Source: Christiangramia sp.
GTDB lineage: Bacteria; Bacteroidota; Bacteroidia; Flavobacteriales; Flavobacteriaceae
NCBI GenBank assembly: GCA_024644145.1
Contig: JAHELO010000076.1
Coordinates: forward strand, 1 to 7,290
DNA length: 7,290 nt
Reading direction: 5' to 3'
This document shows, one piece after another, positions 1 to 6,468 of this stretch. Both the position numbers and the translations under genes were made by a program. Numbering within the stretch: position 1 is the stretch's first letter; each line of letters starts with the position of its first letter. The notes beneath the pieces were generated by a model. That model was given only the letters and a program-made list of their open reading frames with translations, searched no databases and was not told where the DNA came from.

Positions 1-969
1 TCTTCCACCTTGCCTGCTGCCGATAGAACCGGGAATATGACCTTACGACCAAATTCTGTTGTGAGTCAGGTTATTTACGACCCTGAAACTAAAAGAGCTT
101 CAGGAGTAAAGGTTATCGATACTAACACTAAGGAAACCATGCAGTTCAAAGCAAATGTGATTTTCCTTTGTGCCTCGGCAGTAGCATCTACAAGTATCCT
201 GATGCAGTCAAAATCTGACAGGTTTCCGGAGGGAATGGGAAATGATTCTGGGGAACTGGGCCATAACGTGATGGATCATCATTTTAAAGCAGGAGCCTCT
301 GGTAACTACGACGGTTTTCATGATAAGTATTATAAAGGCAGGAAACCGAACGGCATTTACCTGCCACGGTTCCGGAATTTGAATGGTAATGAGAAAGATC
401 TAGGTTTTATAAGAGGCTATGGGTATCAGGGTGGAGCCAGCAGGACTAATTGGTCTGAGGCCGTTGCCGAAGCCGCCTATGGGGAAGACCTAAAAAATGC
501 AATGATAAAGCCGGGAGGTTGGAATATGGGCTTAATGGGATTTGGTGAGACTTTACCTTATCATGAAAATAAAATGAGCCTGGATTATAATAAGCTCGAT
601 GAGTGGGACCTGCCAACCGTCACATTTGACGCCGAATTCAAGGAAAATGAACTGAAGATGCGTGAAGATATGGTATCCCAGGCAGTTGAGATGCTTGAAA
701 AAGCGGGTTTTAAAGATGTAAGCGGTTACGATGATATAGGTGCCCCTGGTTTGGGAATTCATGAAATGGGAATGGCCCGAATGGGACGCGATCCTAAAAC
801 TTCGGTTTTGAACGGTAATAATCAGGTACACGGAGTTGCAAACGTTTATGTTACAGATGGCGCCTTTATGACTTCGGCGGGTTGCCAAAACCCTTCACTC
901 ACCTATATGGCAATGACCGCAAGAGCTGCAGATCATGCCTCGAAAAATTTTGAAAAATCAAATGCTTAA
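1..969 (+). CDS. GMC-family FAD-dependent oxidoreductase, C-terminal part (5' end outside window)
   Basis: The frame is open from base 1, so this is the last 322 residues of a longer protein; family members of this type usually have about 550-570 residues, so the FAD-binding Rossmann N-terminus is missing here. The first visible residues (SSTLPAADRTGN, then TLRPNSVV) match the middle of GMC dehydrogenases. The C-terminal domain carries the family's catalytic His in GIHEMGMARMG (His codon 760-762) and the paired Asn in CQNPSLTYMAMTARAADHA (Asn codon 889-891), a His/Asn pair as in cholesterol oxidase or pyranose dehydrogenase. Such enzymes oxidise a sugar or alcohol hydroxyl and pass electrons from FAD to a partner. 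The gluconate 2-dehydrogenase subunit 3-like gene 12 nt downstream suggests a periplasmic dehydrogenase complex, by analogy with gluconate, fructose or glucose-3-dehydrogenases. The substrate cannot be read from the sequence. No frameshift is seen in the visible part. Confidence 0.93.
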   Translation, partial: SSTLPAADRTGNMTLRPNSVVSQVIYDPETKRASGVKVIDTNTKETMQFKANVIFLCASAVASTSILMQSKSDRFPEGMGNDSGELGHNVMDHHFKAGASGNYDGFHDKYYKGRKPNGIYLPRFRNLNGNEKDLGFIRGYGYQGGASRTNWSEAVAEAAYGEDLKNAMIKPGGWNMGLMGFGETLPYHENKMSLDYNKLDEWDLPTVTFDAEFKENELKMREDMVSQAVEMLEKAGFKDVSGYDDIGAPGLGIHEMGMARMGRDPKTSVLNGNNQVHGVANVYVTDGAFMTSAGCQNPSLTYMAMTARAADHASKNFEKSNA

Positions 970-981
970 ATAATATAGATC

Positions 982-1626
982 ATGAAAAGAAGAGAAGCAT
1001 TAAAGAATATAGGTCTGGGCGCTGGAATTTTTATAGTAGGTCCATCTACCTTAGGACTTTTACAAAGTTGCAGGAGCGAACCCGAATACGATTGGCAGCC
1101 GGTGTTCCTGACTGCTGCTCATGGTTATTCACTTAAAAAGATTTTAAATATCATTTTGCCTTCTACCGATACCCCGGGAGCCAGTGATCTTAATATCCCT
1201 CAATTTATCGATGCGTATATGGATGAAGTTGCAGATGAAGAAAGGGTTGATAGGTTTCAAAAGGCTGCTGATGCCTTTGCCAGAGCCTTTCAAACGGAAT
1301 TTGGTAAAGAACAGGGTGAAGGGAATGATGAGGATTTTGAAATCCTTTTAAAAAAATATTTAAAGGCCACACCAGCAAAAAAAGAAGAGTACGCTAAAAG
1401 AAATACCGAAACTCAGGATGCTCAGGAACAGGAAACACCTATAGAATTAGATGTTGATGCCGGAGCTTATGCATATTTGACCAGCGTGAGGGATATGGCT
1501 ATATGGGCCTGGACAAACAGCGAACATGTAGGAGAGAATATTATGTGGTATGATCCCATTCCGGGCGAATACATTGCCTGTGGCCCGATTGCCGAACTTG
1601 GCAATGGTAAGGCCATGTCTTTATAA
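982..1626 (+). CDS. Gluconate 2-dehydrogenase subunit 3 family protein, Tat/lipoprotein signal
   Basis: This 214-residue protein is the small subunit that accompanies GMC dehydrogenases. The N-terminus MKRREALKNIGLGAG has a twin-arginine motif (Arg3-Arg4, then Leu7-Lys8), a hydrophobic stretch and a lipobox-like LLQSC with Cys30, so it is probably Tat-exported and may be lipid-anchored. Family hallmarks are IILPSTDTPGASD (about residues 57-69, the usual 'IIPATDTPGA' block) and the C-terminal YDPIPGEYIACGPI (about 190-203). The middle (about 80-150) is charged and helical. In known members this subunit supports maturation and export of the signal-less large subunit ('hitchhiking' through Tat); that role here is inference. 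It starts 12 nt after the GMC stop, so the two are almost certainly co-transcribed. The ATG at 982 is chosen because it places the RR motif at the very N-terminus. Length is normal for the family and the gene is intact. Confidence 0.92.
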   Translation: MKRREALKNIGLGAGIFIVGPSTLGLLQSCRSEPEYDWQPVFLTAAHGYSLKKILNIILPSTDTPGASDLNIPQFIDAYMDEVADEERVDRFQKAADAFARAFQTEFGKEQGEGNDEDFEILLKKYLKATPAKKEEYAKRNTETQDAQEQETPIELDVDAGAYAYLTSVRDMAIWAWTNSEHVGENIMWYDPIPGEYIACGPIAELGNGKAMSL

Positions 1627-1692
1627 AGGAAGGAATCGAAATTCATATGCTAATCACTGGAAATACGGTTTATTAAGTCGCTAAATTATTAC

Positions 1693-1721
1693 TTAAAAAT
1701 CTGTGGAATCTTTATTTTTAA
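1693..1721. repeat. AT-only inverted repeat between the dehydrogenase pair and susC
   Basis: TTAAAAAT (1693-1700) and ATTTTTAA (1714-1721) are perfect 8-base inverted copies separated by 13 nt. The arms contain no G or C, so an RNA stem would be weak. It could be a poor terminator for the upstream pair or a regulator-binding dyad, but arms like this also arise by chance in AT-rich DNA. Confidence 0.3.
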
Positions 1722-1791
1722 TACCTGTTTATTGTCAGATTTTCAGGTGTTTATGGTGTGAATCACGAATATTTACATAAATTTAACCTGA

Positions 1792-1810
1792 TTCAGAGAA
1801 GATTTCTGAA
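1792..1810. repeat. Short dyad in the susC leader
   Basis: TTCAGA (1792-1797) and TCTGAA (1805-1810) are inverted copies around a 7-nt spacer, ending 25 nt before the preferred susC ATG. It could form a small leader hairpin or an operator half-site pair; no known regulator motif is recognised. Confidence 0.3.
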
Positions 1811-1835
1811 CATTTTCCAACTAAAACTTTTTCTT

Positions 1836-4800
1836 ATGAAACAAATTATCTTCAGGAGCTTTTTGTTTGCAACTCTATTCCTGTTATATGGGATGGCGAG
1901 TGCGCAGCAAACGGTCACCGGGACGGTTACAGATGAAACGGGCCCGCTACCGGGTGCGACCGTTGCAATTAAAGGTACTTCTACAGGAACTACCACAGAT
2001 TTTGACGGGAAATATACACTGGATAATGTACCGGCAGATGCAACTTTAGTCTTTAGTTTTGTGGGGTTTGTAACCCAGGAAGTACCAGTAGATGGTAGAT
2101 CAACCATAGATGTTAATCTGGCTACAGATGCCTCAGAACTTGAAGAGGTTGTTCTTATCGGGTATGGTCAAACTACAGTGCGAGATGCAACAGGTGCTGT
2201 TTCTTCAGTAAAATCTGACGAATTCAATAAAGGTATTAATACCTCCCCAGACCAGTTACTACAAGGTAGGGTGGCAGGTGTCCAGATCACCTCCGCGAGT
2301 GGGGAGCCAGGAGCCGCAGCCAACATTCGTGTACGGGGTACGTCTTCTATTCGTGCAGGGAATAATCCATTAATCGTTGTAGATGGTGTGCCATTAAGTG
2401 GAGGAGATGTTAGCCCGGGATCTGATGTAGGTCTGGGTAGACGAGGTTCTACGAACCCCTTGGCATTTATAAATTCCAGTGATATTGCAAGTATAGATAT
2501 CTTGAAAGATGCTTCTGCAACCGCAATCTACGGTTCGCGTGGGGCAAATGGTGTGGTTTTGATCACCACAAAAGGAGGAAGAAGCGGTAAACCGCAAATT
2601 AGTTTTAATTCTTCTTTTCAAACCAGTAAAATCGCTAATGAATATGATATGATATCGGCAGAAGACTATCCTCGAATTGCAGGTAGTGTAGGTAATGCAG
2701 ATCCAGATCTTGGAGCGCGTGTAGATCCATTAGGTTCTATCTTACGTACAGCTTTTACCCAACAGCATGATTTTTCTTATGGCTCTGGAGGCGAAACTGG
2801 TAATTTTAGAATGTCTTTAGGATACCTTGACCAGGAAGGGATAGTTAAAGGAACAGGACAGCAAAAGTACACCGGTAATATTAATTTAACCCAACGGGCT
2901 TTTGATGATGTGGTAACTTTCAAATCGAATGTGATCTATTCATATATAAAAGATGATGGTGAGGCGATCTTTGAGAATGCCTCTGCAGAAGGGGATCTTA
3001 TGTCTTCAGCATTAAGATGGAATCCTACCAGGCCTTTCTTTAATGCCGATGGCACCTATAATCAGCCAAGTGATAACCAAAGAAACCCTGTGGCTTTTAT
3101 AGATCTTTTTGAAGATCTTACAGAAACTTCTAAGATACTTGTTAGCCTCTCAGCTACCGTTAATCTTACTGAAGGTCTTGATTATAAATTCAGTGTTGGT
3201 TTAGATAGAAGTGAATCCACACGTAGAACTGCGATTTCAAGTGATTTTAATACCAACAATACCTTAAACCGGGGTGTGGCTTCTTATGAGGACACCTATA
3301 ATTTCAATAAATTATTTGAACATACCTTGTCTTATAATTCTCAAGTAACCGAAGAATTAAAAATTGATGCTGTAATTGGATATTCTTTTGGAGCATTTGA
3401 AGCAAAAGGAAACAGAATTATTGGTCGGGATTTTAGAATCGCAGACCAGGACAAGTATATCAAAGATATTGGGTACGCTTCAACCTTCCAACCTACAGAA
3501 ACAACTGCTTATTTCAACCCGTCTTCTGAAATTCAGTCTTATTTTGGTAGAGGAAACCTGAACTATTTAAGCAAGTATTTGCTAACGGCAACTTTAAGGG
3601 CAGATGGTTCAAGTAAATTCGGGGAAAATAACAGATACGGTTATTTCCCTTCTGTTGGAGTTGCATGGAGACTATCAGAAGAAGGTTTTTTACCTGAAGC
3701 GATATCAGATATGAAACTTAGGGGAAGTTGGGGGCTTACCGGGAACCAGGAATTTCCTGCAGGGTCAGCGCAAACCCAGTTTGGTCCTACAGATGACGGA
3801 TCTGCAATACAGCAGGTAAATGTCGCAAACCCGGACCTGCAATGGGAAACAACAGAGCAGTTTGGGATTGGTATTGATTTCGGACTAATTGATGACCGTA
3901 TCACAGGGTCACTGGATTATTTTACCCGTAAAACAAAAGATCTGTTATTTAGATTACCGGCCATTCAACCGGCTCCAGATGTGAATTACTGGACCAACTT
4001 TCAGGATATAGAAATTGTAAATGAAGGGGTAGAAGTTTCATTAAATGCAAGTGTGGTAGATAATGATGACTGGACGTTTAATGTATCCTACAACATGGCC
4101 TTTCTGGATAATGAGATTAAAAATGTTAGCAACCAGTTCCCTATTGGAATCCCAACCGCCGATATTAACGGTAGAAGTTTAACCGGGCAGAGGGGACAGT
4201 TATTATATGATAACCAGCCTTTATATGCTTTTTACCTGCCTATATTCAACGGTTATGATGCAAGCGGAGCACCTACCTATGTAGATGTGAATGGCGATGG
4301 CACCATCAATCCTAATTTTGACGGGCCGGGAAGAAGTTCAGACAGAACATTTGTAGGAGATCCAAACCCTGATATCACACTGGGTATCGGGTTAAATGCT
4401 ACATATAGAAATTTTGATTTCAGCGCCAATTTAAATGGTGCTTATGGGCATGAAATATATGATAATACCAATGCTGCTTTATTTTATAAGGCTGCAGTAA
4501 GGAATGGCGATAATGCGACTTACGCTGAGGTGAATTCTGGTGCCGATGCAGAGAATGGAGGTCCATTCTTATCCACTAAAGATCTGCATAGTGGTGATTT
4601 CTTAAGACTGAATAGTGCCTCGATAGGATATACATTATATCCTGAAGATTATTCAATTAACTGGATCAATACCCTGCGTGTATATGTTACAGGACAAAAC
4701 CTGTTCGTGATCACTCCTTATGATGGTTTTGACCCGGAGGTTAACGTCAATAAAGCTATAGACGGAGTGCCTTCATTTGGTATAGATTACACTTCCTATC

Positions 4801-4844
4801 CGAGAAGCAGAAGTTTCTCCATAGGATTAAATGCGAACTTTTAA
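1836..4844 (+). CDS. susC-like: SusC/RagA-family TonB-linked outer-membrane transporter
   Basis: This 1002-residue protein is the usual SusC length (about 1000-1100). In order, it has a signal peptide of about 23 residues ending ASA|QQ, a carboxypeptidase-D regulatory-like beta domain (about 25-98, with GTVTDETGPLPGATVAIKGT and DFDGKYTL), the SusC signature LEEVVLIGYG (about 102-111), and a TonB plug domain (LQGRVAGVQ about 142-150; DILKDASATAIYGSRGANG 221-239, then VVLITTKGG). A large beta-barrel follows and ends in SFSIGLNANF with the terminal Phe typical of outer-membrane barrels. An Asp-rich loop, DVNGDGTI, starts at about residue 817, as in many SusC proteins. The frame is also open upstream to a GTG at 1758, but those 26 extra residues would put a charged stretch before the signal peptide, so ATG 1836 is preferred. 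It imports SusD-captured ligands using TonB/ExbBD energy. The susD partner starts 3 nt after its stop. The substrate is unknown. Confidence 0.96.
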   Translation: MKQIIFRSFLFATLFLLYGMASAQQTVTGTVTDETGPLPGATVAIKGTSTGTTTDFDGKYTLDNVPADATLVFSFVGFVTQEVPVDGRSTIDVNLATDASELEEVVLIGYGQTTVRDATGAVSSVKSDEFNKGINTSPDQLLQGRVAGVQITSASGEPGAAANIRVRGTSSIRAGNNPLIVVDGVPLSGGDVSPGSDVGLGRRGSTNPLAFINSSDIASIDILKDASATAIYGSRGANGVVLITTKGGRSGKPQISFNSSFQTSKIANEYDMISAEDYPRIAGSVGNADPDLGARVDPLGSILRTAFTQQHDFSYGSGGETGNFRMSLGYLDQEGIVKGTGQQKYTGNINLTQRAFDDVVTFKSNVIYSYIKDDGEAIFENASAEGDLMSSALRWNPTRPFFNADGTYNQPSDNQRNPVAFIDLFEDLTETSKILVSLSATVNLTEGLDYKFSVGLDRSESTRRTAISSDFNTNNTLNRGVASYEDTYNFNKLFEHTLSYNSQVTEELKIDAVIGYSFGAFEAKGNRIIGRDFRIADQDKYIKDIGYASTFQPTETTAYFNPSSEIQSYFGRGNLNYLSKYLLTATLRADGSSKFGENNRYGYFPSVGVAWRLSEEGFLPEAISDMKLRGSWGLTGNQEFPAGSAQTQFGPTDDGSAIQQVNVANPDLQWETTEQFGIGIDFGLIDDRITGSLDYFTRKTKDLLFRLPAIQPAPDVNYWTNFQDIEIVNEGVEVSLNASVVDNDDWTFNVSYNMAFLDNEIKNVSNQFPIGIPTADINGRSLTGQRGQLLYDNQPLYAFYLPIFNGYDASGAPTYVDVNGDGTINPNFDGPGRSSDRTFVGDPNPDITLGIGLNATYRNFDFSANLNGAYGHEIYDNTNAALFYKAAVRNGDNATYAEVNSGADAENGGPFLSTKDLHSGDFLRLNSASIGYTLYPEDYSINWINTLRVYVTGQNLFVITPYDGFDPEVNVNKAIDGVPSFGIDYTSYPRSRSFSIGLNANF

Positions 4845-4847
4845 TAA

Positions 4848-6389
4848 ATGATGATTATGAAAAGATTACTAATAATATTTTTTACAGTCGCAGTTCTTAC
4901 CGGGTGTACCAATCTGGATGAAGAATTAAATGACACTGTAAACAGTGAGGTGGCCAGAGAAACTACAGATACTGGGTCACTGCTAACTGCAGCTTATCAG
5001 GCTATGAGGATATTTGATACCCAGGATAATATATTCTCTTTGCAGGAACATACATCAGATGAGCTCGCTGGGCCCACACGGGGTGGTGACTGGGATGATG
5101 CCGGGGTATGGCGTAACTTACATACGCATTCCTGGGCAAGCTCCAATCCTCGAATCCAAAGTGCTTATAACGGATTGTTAAGTGGTGTTTTCCGGTCTAC
5201 TCAGGTATTGGAATTTGATCCTACTCCTGCGCAAGCAGCCCAGGCCAGATTTTTAAGAGCATTTTTCTCTTTCCATTTAGTGGATAATTTTGGATTGGTT
5301 TTGGGTAGAGAACCCGGTGAGGATCTTACTCAACCCCCTTCCATTACATTGAACCGCCCTGAAGGAATAAATTTTGTAATCTCTGAATTAGAGGAGGTTA
5401 TTAATGATTTACCAACCGGAGGAGACGCTGCAGTAGCGACTCAAAATGCTGCTCACTTTCTACTGGCTAAGGCATATTTGAACAGAGCAGTCTATATGGC
5501 TACAGATCCCAGTACAAATGCTGCTTCAGCCGGACCGTTCTCATTCGATACCGGAGATATGAATAAGGTGATAGAACATACAGACGCAATTATCGCTTCA
5601 GGAGAATATGATCTGGAAACTATGTATTTCGATAATTTTTCTCCTACCAATACTGAAGATAGTTCTGAAAATATTTTCGTGAGTAAAAATGACCGTGGGA
5701 ATAACCCGGCGAATACTCAATCCAGGTGGCATATGACGCTGCATTATAACAATCAGCCTGATGGCTGGAATGGCTTCGTAACCCTGGCTGAAATTTATGA
5801 CTTGTATGAAGACGGGGATATGAGAAGAGGTTTTACACCAGATTATTTTGAGGGTAATACCGGGATGAATGCAGGTTATCTACTAGGTCAGCAATTCGCT
5901 GCAGATGGTACTCCTCTTGAGGACAGAAACGGTAATCCTCTCGCATTTACTAAAGATTTTTCATTAACCGCTTCCAATGAAGTGAATGGAATTCGTGTAA
6001 TTAAATACCCGCCAGATTTTACCAACCTGGGATCACCGGGTAATGATTATGTACATTTTAGGTATGCTGATGCACTTTTAATGAAGGCGGAAGCCATTTT
6101 AAGGGGAGGTACCGCCACAAATGGAGATACTCCTGAATCTCTGGTGAATTCTATAAGAACATTACGTGGGGCTTCAGACCTTGGTGCTGTTACTTTAGAT
6201 GAGATTCTTGATGAGCGGGCCAGAGAATTATATTGGGAAGGATGGAGAAGAAATGATCAAATCCGATTCTCAACATATTTAAATGCCTATTTCGAGAAAC
6301 CAGCTTCTTCTGAAACTTATCTATTATTTCCGATTCCGCCGGCAGCATTGTCTACGAATCCTAACTTAACTCAGAATCCTGGTTATTAA
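4848..6389 (+). CDS. susD-like: SusD/RagB-family nutrient-binding outer-membrane lipoprotein
   Basis: This 513-residue protein has a lipoprotein signal peptide ending in LTGC (Cys20 from the first ATG). The acidic TNLDEE after the Cys resembles the surface-export signals of Bacteroidota lipoproteins. The SusD-like N-terminal TPR region contains ARFLRAFFSFHLVDNFG (about 133-149). The C-terminal RagB/SusD domain shows FRYADALLMKAEAILRGG (about 404-421), SIRTLRG, the ERARELYWEGWRRNDQIRF block (about 456-474), FPIP (494-497) and the closing NPNLTQNPGY, which ends the protein exactly as in the family. It is expected to cap the SusC barrel at the cell surface and hand over ligand. Three in-frame ATGs (4848, 4851, 4857) are possible; 4857 gives the tidier signal peptide beginning MKRLL. 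susC ends in two consecutive stops (4842-4847) immediately before the first ATG, so the genes are tightly coupled. Confidence 0.96.
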   Translation: MMIMKRLLIIFFTVAVLTGCTNLDEELNDTVNSEVARETTDTGSLLTAAYQAMRIFDTQDNIFSLQEHTSDELAGPTRGGDWDDAGVWRNLHTHSWASSNPRIQSAYNGLLSGVFRSTQVLEFDPTPAQAAQARFLRAFFSFHLVDNFGLVLGREPGEDLTQPPSITLNRPEGINFVISELEEVINDLPTGGDAAVATQNAAHFLLAKAYLNRAVYMATDPSTNAASAGPFSFDTGDMNKVIEHTDAIIASGEYDLETMYFDNFSPTNTEDSSENIFVSKNDRGNNPANTQSRWHMTLHYNNQPDGWNGFVTLAEIYDLYEDGDMRRGFTPDYFEGNTGMNAGYLLGQQFAADGTPLEDRNGNPLAFTKDFSLTASNEVNGIRVIKYPPDFTNLGSPGNDYVHFRYADALLMKAEAILRGGTATNGDTPESLVNSIRTLRGASDLGAVTLDEILDERARELYWEGWRRNDQIRFSTYLNAYFEKPASSETYLLFPIPPAALSTNPNLTQNPGY

Positions 6390-6412
6390 ATAATAGATTT
6401 TATAATTTATTT

Positions 6413-6442
6413 AAAGCCTTTCCGTAATTTGGAAAGGCTTTT
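6413..6442 (+). terminator. Intrinsic (Rho-independent) terminator after susD
   Basis: AAAGCCTTTCC (6413-6423) pairs perfectly with GGAAAGGCTTT (6431-6441), an 11-bp stem with a 7-nt loop. The 3' arm runs into a T-rich tail (TTTTAATTT). It lies 24 nt after the susD stop and should end most susCD transcripts. Because the 5' arm is preceded by T-rich rather than A-rich sequence, it is oriented for the + strand, although some function on the other strand cannot be excluded. Confidence 0.88.
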
Positions 6443-6468
6443 AATTTAACCCTGCTAAACCTATTTGA

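Larger units (their letters stand above)
1627..1835 (+). other. AT-rich intergenic region / susC leader
   Basis: These 209 nt separate the dehydrogenase pair from susC, a much larger gap than any other in the window, so a susC promoter is expected here. I searched by eye for the Bacteroidota pattern (TTG, about 17-20 nt, TAnnTTTG). The best -7-like match is TAAATTTA at 1778-1785 (7 of 8 if n positions are ignored), with no good TTG at the right distance, so no promoter is claimed. Two small dyads are present and listed separately. There is no GC-rich hairpin with a T-tract, so no obvious terminator for the upstream pair. Confidence 0.5.

Noticed and set aside
553..888. Antisense open frame of 111 codons inside the GMC gene
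   Set aside because: It lies wholly opposite a well-supported GMC coding region with conserved motifs, and its translation shows no recognisable domain or credible start context.
1778..1785. TAAATTTA as a Bacteroidota -7 promoter element for susC
   Set aside because: The last base differs from TAnnTTTG and there is no good TTG element at the expected upstream distance; such near-matches are frequent in AT-rich DNA.
1867..2049. Short + strand frame overlapping susC in another register
   Set aside because: The translation is Arg/Leu/Gln-rich without a domain, and the overlapping susC frame is certain. The same applies to the short frame at 3376-3561.
1793..2107. Antisense open frame over the susC start and N-terminal domain
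   Set aside because: It is a by-product of the low-complexity Thr/Val/Gly-rich coding on the other strand; it resembles no known protein and would overlap the susC leader and signal peptide.
2394..2621. Antisense open frame opposite the SusC plug domain
   Set aside because: The + strand here encodes the strongly conserved SusC plug motifs, and the antisense translation is Cys/Thr-rich with no domain.
3641..3904. Antisense open frame opposite the SusC barrel
   Set aside because: Same reasoning: it is embedded in an intact SusC reading frame and has no independent support.
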